A DNA stretch of 64,000 nt, from contig CM055096.1 of assembly GCA_029204225.1 (NCBI GenBank), positions 4,434,014 to 4,498,013 on the forward strand, written 5' to 3'. Below, in pieces: positions 22,805 to 34,651 of the stretch. Both the position numbers and the translations under genes were made by a program. Positions within the stretch are counted from its first letter, which is position 1; the number at the start of each line of letters is the position of its first letter. The DNA is from Diphasiastrum complanatum. Taxonomy: Eukaryota; Streptophyta; Lycopodiopsida; Lycopodiales; Lycopodiaceae. Below the pieces are notes generated by a model. The model saw only the letters and a list, made by a program, of their open reading frames with translations. It ran no database searches and was not told the origin of the DNA.

Positions 22805-25800
22805 CTGCTCCTGCTTGATGGGCAAAAAAATGGGCGGAATGCTGAATCCTAGTGTCATGCTAGTGCTGCAGTTTATGTGGTTTCTTCCACTGACTGTTGT
22901 GAGCCAAAGCTCAGACCTTGAGGCGCTGCTAATGTTCAAGGGGGGGCTCACACAACAGCCTGATCTTCTTTCTGATTGGGTAGCCTCTGCTCCCTCCCCT
23001 TGCGAGTTCACTGGAGTGATCTGCACTCAAAGAAAAGTAACATCTTTGTCACTCCCCAACACAAATCTGAAGGGGGCAATCGACCCAGTGCTGGGGAACT
23101 TGTCAGCATTGCAGCACCTTGATCTCAGTGGCAACGTTCTGTTTGGAGAAATCCCCCGGCAGCTGGGAAGACTGGCTGCAGTGGAGTACCTTGACCTCAG
23201 TAGCAATTCTCTTTCTGGTACAATCCCTCCAGAGCTCTGGAATCTGTCCAAGCTTGCCCATCTAGACCTCAGCATGAATTCTCTATCTGGTAATCTCTCT
23301 ACTTTGGTTGAGGGCATGGGGATTAATCTTCTTGAGCTTGTCCTTGAAAGAAACTCCTTCTCTGGTTTGCTCCCTGCGCAGCTGGGGTCTCTCTCCAAGC
23401 TGAAAAAGCTTGACGTTGGAAGCAACTCTCTGGCTGGCAGTATCCCATCCCAGCTGGGTTCCCTTGCCAATCTCACTTACCTGGACCTGAGCAGTAACAC
23501 CTTCTCAGGCAACATCCCTCCACAGCTTGGCAACCTCACCCACCTTGTTAACATTGACCTGTCCAACAATGCTCTCTTTGGCAGCTTCCCCGTTCAGCTG
23601 TCAAGGCTTGTTCTGCTGGAAACACTGGATTTTAGTAACAATTCTCTGACTGCATCCATTCCAGTTGAAATTGGCAACATGCAGAGTCTGCAGGATCTCA
23701 CTCTAGGGCTCAACGAGTTCACTGGCAGCCTCCCCCAGCAGATTGGAAAGCTTAGCAACCTCGAATTCCTTTACATTGCAAACACTCATCTCTCAGGGCT
23801 CATACCGCAGGAGATTGGTAATTGCAGCAGTCTTCTCAAGCTGGATCTTTCCAACAATCTGTTAACGGGACCCATACCGACAACCATTTCTGGGCTCAAA
23901 AATCTCGTCTCAATCAGCCTTGCAAGCTCTCAGATCAATGGCTCCATCCCAGCTTCACTGGGGCAATGCAATAAGCTTCAAGTGATGGACTTGGCTTTCA
24001 ACTCACTTACAGGACCCCTGCCAGATGAGCTTGCTCTTTTAGAAAATCTCATGTCTTTCTCAGTTGAAGGTAATACACTTTCGGGACCCGTGCCTGCCTG
24101 GCTGGGGCGGTGGAAGAAGGTGGATTCCATTCTTTTGTCCAGCAACAGCTTTGCAGGGACTTTGCCTCCTGAGCTGGGAAATTGTACATCTCTCAGAGAC
24201 TTGGGGCTGGACAATAATCTTCTGCAGGGTGTGATTCCCCCTCAACTGTGTAATGCTCGGTCGCTAAACCAGTTGACCCTCAACAAAAATTTCTTCACTG
24301 GCACCATCATCAATACATTTATAGAGTGCTCAAACCTTTCCCAGCTAGATTTGACTTCAAATCAGCTGTGGGGTCAGCTTCCAGCTTATCTGCCAAAGCT
24401 GCCACTAGTGATTCTGGATATCAGTGGAAACAACTTCAGTGGCAACCTGCCTGAGCAACTCTGGGAGTCCACAACTTTAATGGAAATGTATGCTAGCAAC
24501 AATCTGTTTCAGGGGGAGCTTTCTCCTCTTGTAGGCAATCTTGAAAGTCTTCAGCTTTTAGTATTGGATAACAATTTTCTCGGGGGGCAACTTCCAGCTG
24601 AACTAGGTAAGCTCTCGAATCTAACCATGCTTTCACTCTCTCGTAACCGCTTTAGTGGCAGTATACCTCCTGAGATTTTTCTCTGCACAAAATTGACCAC
24701 TCTCAATCTTGCAAGCAATAGATTGTCAGGCCCAATTCCACAAGAGATTGGACAACTTGCCCAGTTAGATTGCTTGGTGCTTTCTGATAACAGATTCTCA
24801 GGTTCAATTCCTCCTGAGATCTGCTTAGACTTTCAGGAAATCGCTATTCCTGAATCGAGCTTTGTACAGCACCATGGAATACTTGACCTTTCGCGGAATG
24901 TGCTTTCTGGAAGCATACCTCAAGAAATAGGCAACTGTGCTGTGGTAGTAGAGCTACTTTTGAATGGGAACCAGCTTTCAGGTAGCATTCCATGGGAGCT
25001 TGGTCGCTTGACCAACCTCACAACTCTAGACCTTTCAAAAAACCATCTAAGCGGAGATATTCCTCTGCAATTGGGAAATTTACAAAAGCTGCAAGGTATC
25101 AATCTTGCTTACAATCAGCTAAATGGAAGCATCCCTCCAGAGCTTGGGAGCATTACCCACCTAGTGGAGCTTAACTTTACTGGGAATTATCTTTCGGGCT
25201 CGATCCCTGATGCCTTGGGACATTTGTCAAGCCTATCTTATTTGGACATCAGCAACAACGATCTCACAGGAGAGATCCCATACTCTTTAGCCCAATTGGG
25301 ATCTCTTGTTGGGCTATATCTGCAGAAGAACAAATTGATAGGTAGTGTTTCTGAGCTCATGGGTTGGCACCAGTTACAGTCTCTTAATATCAGCCATAAT
25401 TTTCTTTCTGGTACGATACCAAGCAGCATTGGGAATCTGTCTGGGCTTTCCTGCATTGATCTCAGTGAAAACCGGCTCAGTGGAAGCATACCTATTGAAC
25501 TAGGCGACCTTGTTCAGCTTACCTATCTGGACATATCCAGCAATCAGCTTTATGGACCAGTACCAGCAGAATTGTGTGATCTTTCATACCTGAAATTCCT
25601 CAACATGTCATACAATCAGCTCAGTGGAGAGCTTCCCAGCTGCCACAGCTTGACTTTGCAATCTTTCCTGTCGAATGCTGGTCTTTGCGGCGCAGAACTC
25701 AATATTAGCTGCCACAACTCGGGAGTGAAATCGATTCTGGACACAGGGGCTATATTTGGCATCATACTAGCCAGTACAATCACCATTCTCAGTGTTTTCT

Positions 25801-26885
25801 TTGTATTGCTCAGGTTTCAATTCTCAAGGCACGACCTTTTGTCAAAAATAGAAAAGAGGGAGCTTAATGGGGAGCTAAATCAATCATTAGATTCAAGTTT
25901 ATGTAGTAAAATGAAAGAGCCGTTGAGCATCAATGTGGCGATGTTTGAGCAGTCCCTTCCACTCAGGCTAACTTTGGCTGATATCCTTGAGGCAACCAAT
26001 GGTTTTTGCAAGACGAATATCATTGGTGACGGTGGGTTTGGCACTGTGTACAAGGCAATACTCTCGGATGGACGAACTGTAGCCGTAAAAAAGCTTGGAC
26101 AAGCCCGCACACAGGGCAATCGTGAATTTATTGCAGAAATGGAGACACTTGGGAAGGTCAAACATAGGAATTTGGTTCCTTTGCTGGGCTACTGCTCCTT
26201 TGGGGAGGAAAAGCTGCTTGTCTATGACTATATGGTGAATGGCAGTCTGGATTTATGGCTACGAAACCGGGCCGATGCACTGGAAATTCTTGATTGGCCT
26301 AAACGATTTAAGGTGGCAATAGGAGCTGCTCGTGGATTAGCATTTCTTCACCATGGGTTGGTTCCCCATATTATTCACAGGGACATGAAAGCAAGCAATA
26401 TTTTACTGGATGTTGAATTTGAGCCTAGGGTATCTGACTTCGGCCTTGCACGACTCATTAGTGCATATGAGACCCATATTAGCACGGATATTGCTGGTAC
26501 ATTTGGCTACATACCCCCTGAATATGGTCAGAGCTGGAAATCCACCACTCGAGGTGATGTATACAGCTATGGCGTGATTATTTTTGAGTTACTCACTGGA
26601 AAGGAACCAACAGGCCTAGAGTTTAAGGATGTTGAGGGAGGAAATTTAGTGGGCTGGGTGAGGTTTATGAGCGAGAAAGGCCAGGCACTTGAGGCATTGG
26701 ATTGTGATGTCTCAAGGGGAGTATACAAAACCCACATGCTTCAAGTATTGCAGTTGGGTATACGGTGTACAGCCGAGGACCCTGTCAAGCGCCCCACGAT
26801 GCGGCAGGTTGTAAAGTATTTGATGGATACAGAAGGTGGCACGGAGCAACCCCTTTCACAAGGTAAGCTAACAACACTTAACTAA
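22776..26885 (+). CDS. EMS1-type LRR receptor-like kinase
   Basis: This single-exon ORF of 1369 codons encodes a plasma-membrane receptor kinase. Order: signal peptide (hydrophobic VMLVLQFMWFLPLTVV, about residues 27-42); LRR N-terminal cap with CEFTGVIC; about 35 plant-type LRRs (residues ~87-950); one membrane segment (~992-1013); Ser/Thr kinase (~1075-1350). Kinase residues are intact: P-loop GDGGFG at 1084, Lys1105 (VAVKK), HRD at 1201-1203, DFG from 1221, and IPPEYG. An atypical LRR segment (SSFVQHHGILDLS) and the juxtamembrane phrase EPLSIN plus AMFEQ are features of EMS1/EXS, the anther receptor that binds the secreted peptide TPD1 with SERK co-receptors. Arabidopsis EMS1 is about 1190 residues, so this protein has several extra LRRs. 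The longest frame is given; ATG 22818 (MGKKMGG) makes a better signal peptide. A paralogue of EMS1 is possible, and function outside anthers cannot be excluded. Confidence 0.93.
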   Translation: MQNLFSSIYDCSCLMGKKMGGMLNPSVMLVLQFMWFLPLTVVSQSSDLEALLMFKGGLTQQPDLLSDWVASAPSPCEFTGVICTQRKVTSLSLPNTNLKGAIDPVLGNLSALQHLDLSGNVLFGEIPRQLGRLAAVEYLDLSSNSLSGTIPPELWNLSKLAHLDLSMNSLSGNLSTLVEGMGINLLELVLERNSFSGLLPAQLGSLSKLKKLDVGSNSLAGSIPSQLGSLANLTYLDLSSNTFSGNIPPQLGNLTHLVNIDLSNNALFGSFPVQLSRLVLLETLDFSNNSLTASIPVEIGNMQSLQDLTLGLNEFTGSLPQQIGKLSNLEFLYIANTHLSGLIPQEIGNCSSLLKLDLSNNLLTGPIPTTISGLKNLVSISLASSQINGSIPASLGQCNKLQVMDLAFNSLTGPLPDELALLENLMSFSVEGNTLSGPVPAWLGRWKKVDSILLSSNSFAGTLPPELGNCTSLRDLGLDNNLLQGVIPPQLCNARSLNQLTLNKNFFTGTIINTFIECSNLSQLDLTSNQLWGQLPAYLPKLPLVILDISGNNFSGNLPEQLWESTTLMEMYASNNLFQGELSPLVGNLESLQLLVLDNNFLGGQLPAELGKLSNLTMLSLSRNRFSGSIPPEIFLCTKLTTLNLASNRLSGPIPQEIGQLAQLDCLVLSDNRFSGSIPPEICLDFQEIAIPESSFVQHHGILDLSRNVLSGSIPQEIGNCAVVVELLLNGNQLSGSIPWELGRLTNLTTLDLSKNHLSGDIPLQLGNLQKLQGINLAYNQLNGSIPPELGSITHLVELNFTGNYLSGSIPDALGHLSSLSYLDISNNDLTGEIPYSLAQLGSLVGLYLQKNKLIGSVSELMGWHQLQSLNISHNFLSGTIPSSIGNLSGLSCIDLSENRLSGSIPIELGDLVQLTYLDISSNQLYGPVPAELCDLSYLKFLNMSYNQLSGELPSCHSLTLQSFLSNAGLCGAELNISCHNSGVKSILDTGAIFGIILASTITILSVFFVLLRFQFSRHDLLSKIEKRELNGELNQSLDSSLCSKMKEPLSINVAMFEQSLPLRLTLADILEATNGFCKTNIIGDGGFGTVYKAILSDGRTVAVKKLGQARTQGNREFIAEMETLGKVKHRNLVPLLGYCSFGEEKLLVYDYMVNGSLDLWLRNRADALEILDWPKRFKVAIGAARGLAFLHHGLVPHIIHRDMKASNILLDVEFEPRVSDFGLARLISAYETHISTDIAGTFGYIPPEYGQSWKSTTRGDVYSYGVIIFELLTGKEPTGLEFKDVEGGNLVGWVRFMSEKGQALEALDCDVSRGVYKTHMLQVLQLGIRCTAEDPVKRPTMRQVVKYLMDTEGGTEQPLSQGKLTTLN

Positions 26886-27375
26886 TCACTAAGTCTACGT
26901 AACTGTGTTAAGTTTTATATTCCTGGGTCAATTCGGCCCATTATCTCTGGTGAGTAAAGTAAAGCAACTCGTCCAAGTACATCATTTTATAGCTAGCAAC
27001 TGCAAAGTTGAATCAAACACATTGATGAGGAGATTAGATAGATTTTTTACTACTTCACTCAAGCAAAATTACACTTCCATTGCATGATTTTGTGAAGATT
27101 GTAAAAGCGCTGTGAGTTTAAAGGCCAAGGTACACAATAGTATTCAGCCTGGGGCAGAGCATTGCCTGACATGTATATGATACTGGTAAAAGGATTACTA
27201 AAGTCATTGCAAACTCAATGATTTCTCTTACCTCTTGCGTTCAGATTGATAAATGTTATTACCAGAGATTTTTTTTGATTGTGGGCAGTTTTCAATTGCT
27301 CGATGATTCATGCTCAAATTTGTCAATGCTTTGACAAAATTTTCATGTACAACATTAAGTTGACATTGATGTTTT
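26886..27375 (+). other. Downstream flank of the receptor kinase
   Basis: About 490 bp with no coding motif follow the TAA stop, presumably including the 3' untranslated region. I cannot place a poly(A) site: there is no clear AATAAA close to the stop. Confidence 0.4.
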
Positions 27376-28160
27376 CCATAGAACCCATGGTTCTCAGAAC
27401 CGTGGGCTCTGAGAACCGTGGTACGGTTCCTATATTTAGTTAATTAATTAATTAATTAATTAATTACCAAAATTTCACACTCACAGACACAGATTCATTT
27501 CACACTGCACAGACACAGATTTCACATTTCACTATTTGGACAGACTTAAATAGTTTGACAGATTTCTCATTTCACAGATTCATTTCACAGGCACAGATTT
27601 CACCGATTTATATTCACAGATTTCACAGACACAGATTTCACAGACACAGATTTCAGACACACACACTTTTTTGGGCCTTTTCTAAGGAAGCGGGACCCGG
27701 ACGCGAACGCGCGTCCGGACGAGGAGAAGCGCGTCTGGTTTTTTTTTTTTTTTTTTTAAATTTTTAAAAAAATTTTAGACTAGGAAAAAAAAATATATAT
27801 ATATATATGAAGCCACGGGTGCGTCCGGCGGTACGGACACGTCCTTTTTTAATTTTTAAATTCTTTATTAGGATTTTTTATTTAAAAAAAACAATTGGAC
27901 GCCTCCGACCCCGTGTCCAAGGGTCGGACGCGTCCGGGTCCGGACGTCGGACGCGGATGCGGACGCGGGCATTCCGGCCCGGACCCTCATCCCTGGGCCG
28001 CCTTTTTTTGCATATTTTTAGGCTGTTTTTGGGGGTAGGACAAAATTTTATTAATTAATTAATTAGTACGGTTCACCACGGTTCACCCTAAATTTTTTTG
28101 AGAACCGTACGGTTCTCAGAACCGTGGTGAACCGTACACGGTTCATTAATTCTATGATGT
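27376..28160. mobile_element. Candidate fold-back/MITE-like DNA element
   Basis: Both ends are made of the words gaaccgtgg / ccacggttc / gtacggttc arranged as overlapping inverted repeats: ggttctcagaaccgtgggct near 27390 and gagaaccgtacggttctcag near 28100. The ends are flanked inside by TTAA repeats (27438-27466 and 28049-28064). The immediate flanks share gatgttttccat on the left and gatgttttcat on the right, which could be a target-site duplication with one base lost. The interior holds a cacagacacagatttca repeat array and G+C-rich stretches with ggacgcg/cgtccg palindromes. It encodes no transposase. The class is inferred, not proven. Confidence 0.5.
27475..27665 (+). repeat. Tandem array of a 14-16 bp word
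   Basis: Roughly nine imperfect copies of ttcacagacacaga(ttt), including truncated versions ttcacag and cagattcattt, lie inside the fold-back element. Confidence 0.75.
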
Positions 28161-28276
28161 TTTCATGGATTGTGATTTAAAGTTGGACAAATCAGGATTC
28201 ACAATTTGAACAGGTTCGTCCATCTCAAATTGCAAAAATATTTGCTGCTATGGATTTTGCGGACGTATATTATATT

Positions 28277-31087
<2,811 letters not shown>

Positions 31088-31350
31088 GGGAAAACAGGTC
31101 AAGCTACAATTCAATCCAATGAGGATGTAAATATTATTCACATCACATTATTTTCACAAAATAATCAAGAGTAATAAAATATGGACAATAGTATGGTATC
31201 TATGATGGAAGGTTTTCTAGTGGGAAAATGGGCCCAGCTAAAATTCAATCCAATGAGGATTTAAATGTTATTCACATCACATTATTCTCACAAAATGATC
31301 AAGAGTAATAAAATATGGACAATAGTATGGTTTCCATGATGGAAGGTGGT
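31088..31350 (+). repeat. Two-copy tandem duplication, ~134-bp unit
   Basis: A unit beginning gggaaaa and containing caattcaatccaatgaggat, then attcacatcacattatt, and ending ccatgatggaaggt occurs twice (31088-31221 and 31222-31350) with about ten differences. Confidence 0.9.
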
Positions 31351-31452
31351 TAATCAAACAAAATTATTAAGAGTCTACTAAAAGCATAATAAGAAGCAAG
31401 CAAACTTTGAGTTACCTAAAACATTACTATATACTAGAACACAAAAACATAG

Positions 31453-31453
<1 letters not shown>

Positions 31454-31511
<58 letters not shown>

Positions 31512-31538
31512 AGAAGAAGAAGAAGAAGAAGAAGAAGC
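31454..31538 (+). repeat. Compound (GA)n(GAA)n microsatellite
   Basis: About 54 bp of GA repeat pass into about 31 bp of GAA repeat. Read on the minus strand it is a (TTC)n(TC)n tract that starts directly after an AATAAA-containing end of the transcription unit at 31739-32800. Confidence 0.97.
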
Positions 31539-31544
31539 TTTATT
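31539..31544 (-). terminator. AATAAA polyadenylation-type signal before the (TTC)n tail
   Basis: On the minus strand gttaataaagcttcttcttc places an AATAAA hexamer four bases before the (TTC)n repeat, about 195 bp downstream of the ORF1-like stop codon. Confidence 0.45.
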
Positions 31545-31738
31545 AACGTCTTTTCCATGCCAAAAGGTGTATAAGACGAGCAAGTACATCAGGTAAAGTG
31601 GACTCAAGATGGAGCAGTGTCGTCAACCAACATAACTGAAAAACAATCTAACTAAGAAGAGGATAGTGTCCAGGATTATATGGTACGAAGACCATTTACA
31701 GATTCAACTGACATCTCTTCAGTTCTCTAACTCTCACA

Positions 31739-32800
31739 CTAACTCTGAATAATCTTCGATATCTCATTAGTAGCAACATGTTTAATATCTATAAAGCGAA
31801 TGCTACCATCCCTATAGATCAGCCGCTTTCCATTCATTATAGCCTCCTGTTTTGCCTTTTTCCGTTCTTGAACCTGAATGAAAGTAAGGTCTTCATCTAG
31901 ATATATCGTAGTGCCCCGCAGTGTAGATCTCTTCCCAAGCACTTCATGACGGCCAGTTGCAGATGCAAACCATATGACAAGAGTGTCTGGGTTTTTCTTA
32001 GGTCGCCATGCAATATTCATATCCTTGTGGTGGTGTTGAAGACTCTCTTCAAGAAACTTTTTAGCTTCACCACCAACATCATGGGAGTTCGTAATACCTC
32101 TGACTCGGATATTAAGAGGCTTTTGCTCTCGCAAATGGCTCTCGGTAAACGTAGCCAAGATAAAAGAAGATGTAGGTGATAGAATAGCAGTATTAGGATC
32201 TCTAAGCACATCTGCCCAAGATTGGACAACGGTATGATGTTGTTTTACTTGACTTTCAAGCTGTTGGATCTTAGCTGACGTAGTCGAATGAGAGGAAGCT
32301 TTGATTTTGATGGCTATAACTTCTTTCTTGAGATCTGTGATAGACGAATCTAGTTTTTGAAGGTGAGATTGCACAACTTGGATCATAGCTTCAAGAGAAA
32401 GAAGTGTTTTTTGATGATCGTTGAGATATTCATATGATCGTAACTGATCTGCACGAATGACGGAGATCATAAAGGCTGGAGGCACAAGTGATTCCTCTTC
32501 TAGGGTATTCGGGGTCAAAGGGTCGGCTAGAATGGATTCACTATTAGTGAGAAGAGGATCTGACGGAGAAATAGGGATTGCAATCGGAATAGAAGATGCG
32601 ATTCCAGATGCAGATGCAATGACTCCACCTGAAGTAGGTACAACAGGAGCAGGTACAACAACGATGGAGATGGATTCCGGGCCAGCAGGTACAGGGGCAC
32701 GTACAACTGGATTTCCGGCCAGAAGGACGCGTCTGATTGGATGCATATTGGGCTGGAGATGGATTTTTGAAGATACCTCCTTGGAAAAGTGTGCCCTCAT
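31739..32800 (-). CDS. ORF1-like coiled-coil/RRM-like protein of a LINE-type element
   Basis: This intact 353-codon ORF starts at ATG 32800. Residues 1-120 are a low-complexity, Pro/Ile/Ser-rich N-terminus. Residues ~124-190 are rich in heptad Leu/Ile (LLSLEAMIQVVQSHLQKL) and predict a coiled coil. Residues ~228-298 resemble an RNA-binding RRM-like fold (PLNIRVRGI, DTLVIWFAS), and the end is a small basic domain containing LRGTTIYLDEDLT, a phrase type found in ORF1 proteins of L1-like retrotransposons. That order (coiled coil, RRM-like, C-terminal domain) is the known ORF1p plan. No endonuclease or reverse transcriptase follows; about 190 bp after the stop comes AATAAA and a (TTC)n tract. It may be an ORF2-less LINE derivative, a truncated element or a domesticated gene. 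The intact frame is notable among the decayed neighbours. Confidence 0.6.
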   Translation of the reverse strand: MRAHFSKEVSSKIHLQPNMHPIRRVLLAGNPVVRAPVPAGPESISIVVVPAPVVPTSGGVIASASGIASSIPIAIPISPSDPLLTNSESILADPLTPNTLEEESLVPPAFMISVIRADQLRSYEYLNDHQKTLLSLEAMIQVVQSHLQKLDSSITDLKKEVIAIKIKASSHSTTSAKIQQLESQVKQHHTVVQSWADVLRDPNTAILSPTSSFILATFTESHLREQKPLNIRVRGITNSHDVGGEAKKFLEESLQHHHKDMNIAWRPKKNPDTLVIWFASATGRHEVLGKRSTLRGTTIYLDEDLTFIQVQERKKAKQEAIMNGKRLIYRDGSIRFIDIKHVATNEISKIIQS

Positions 32801-32839
32801 ACCTGTTTTTTTGATCAGTTACAGCTTGCACGTGTGAAG

Positions 32840-34651
32840 CCTAGGTGGCATAGTGATGTGGAAAGTGTCTTGTAGACCTAATCTCCCTCCGTACTATGCT
32901 TTACAGTGACCAATTTGGTGTCCTGTAGAGAAAGTTATGGCTATCAGAAGTTTGGCAAATTTTCAACTAAAATCTGCAAATTTTCCGTAATGTTCTGATG
33001 CATGCATGCATGTAACTCAGTGTAGTGCTTCTCTGTTGATGAAAATTCTAGTACAAATTTGGGGTTTTCAGTCTAGACCGTTTTGGAAGAGAGAAAAGAG
33101 TTGAAGCTTGAGGGGTAGTTGATTGGTTGACCTAGTCGATCAGTTTTGTTAATCTACTTTGAATTTCTAAAGTATAACTGATAGCAAATGAGAATAACAA
33201 TTGAGAATTAATTAAGAAGACTGCCTCTGGGAATTTAAATTCATTTTTCCTAGTGTTAATCAGAATTTTGAAAAATTAAAGATTCTAATGAAAAAGTGAG
33301 TGGCAAGTCAAATAATCCAATTATGGAACCATCTCTGTTTTGCAATTGGATTTGGATCTTGCAAGTGAAACAGATGAAAGGTGTTCCATATAGGAATATA
33401 GTAATTTGGATCCTTTTTTGAGGCATTATAGAGTATTTCTTTATAACAATTGAGACAACCAAGAGAAATTCTAACTTGTAAAAGAATTTGAAGAAACAAA
33501 ATGTTTCTATTATCAAAGCTTTGCTAGCTTTTAGCCCTCTGCCTGACAAAAATGTTAGCGAAACAAAATTGTTTGCGAACATCTTGATGAAAAGACACAA
33601 ACACGAAAAATTCGCAAAAGAGAATTTTTCGCGGTACAGCAGAAGAAAGTCAGACGACGAGAAAGTCAAACGACTCGAAGTGGCACAAAAATAGTCGCGA
33701 CACCCTTTTTGGCCCTCACGCTCCAAAAAGATCATGCAAGTACCCAGAAGTACACATTTATGATCTGATAGCATGACATCAGCAGATATACTCTAGGTCG
33801 TGGCTAATCTGCCACTCTTGTAATTCATGGATAGATGTAAATGTTTAATCACTCTAATCTAGGAGTTATACGATGCGACTATATACTTTCTGGATGATAC
33901 TTAATATACATAACAGATGAAGTAGTCTGAGGCTAGTAAGCAAGAAGACGAAAATATAGAATACAAGTCCGCCTGCATGCGAGACAATTCTGAATAGAAT
34001 CTGTAGATCCACAAGTCCGCTAGTAAGTGAGACATCACTCTTGGGAGAACTGTATTTCTCTCACACCAATGCACTGCGTGGATCTGCATGCAAGCTTGAA
34101 GAATCAAAGAATCAATAGATGATTTTGTAGCCGTTTGCGCACATATCACTTTTATCATGTCTGATTTTGAATGCAAATTAGTCTGCTATTTTCGTGTGTC
34201 TGATTCACTTGTTTATTTAATTCTGCACCTTGGTTGAACTTTGTTGAATGCTACATTAATATGTTAACATAGTACAACAATGTTTGTCTACACTCGGGAT
34301 AAGATATTCTATGATTTGGAAAAAAGTCCGGTGTGTAATCGTATTGGTGGATACTATTACTGACTTTTTCAAATCTTTGATATCTTCTACGTTGTCTCCT
34401 GAGAACTTTTTAATTGGAATTATGGAATTTCTCTTAAAAGGGGGAGACAAAAAGATAGGAATAAGACGTTTGATTAACCAACCAGTTGCATAGATTTAAA
34501 AAAAAAAAAATCCAGTATTTGTGCAAAGGTAGAACTATCCAGTTGAAATAGATGAACTCTCTAAGTGATTATTTTGAATAATCTTGAACTAGAGGAGTTT
34601 GGAGATATTGAGCTGTGAGATATTCATGAATATGAGAAGTAGTGGTAAAGA
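32840..34651. other. Unclassified sequence, possibly LTR/UTR debris
   Basis: No coding motif is seen. Bases 33540-33720 are rich in gcgaa/cgaaa words (tttgcgaacatc, acgaaaaattcgcaaaagag) of the kind seen in the LTR-like sequences at 7500 and 37745, so part may be an LTR remnant of the adjacent minus-strand copia. A plus-strand tract ttaaaagggggagac (34434-34448) resembles a copia polypurine tract, but no matching LTR follows. Confidence 0.35.

Noticed and set aside
23027-26165. Several antisense frames inside the receptor kinase
   Set aside because: These are shadows produced by the repeated codon pattern of the LRRs on the opposite strand.
33256-33774. 172-codon minus-strand frame
   Set aside because: The translation is Phe/Ile/Leu-rich with no domain, overlaps other frames, and covers an LTR-like sequence.
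34434-34448. Plus-strand polypurine-like tract ttaaaagggggagac
   Set aside because: No LTR start (TG) or coding end of a plus-strand element adjoins it.
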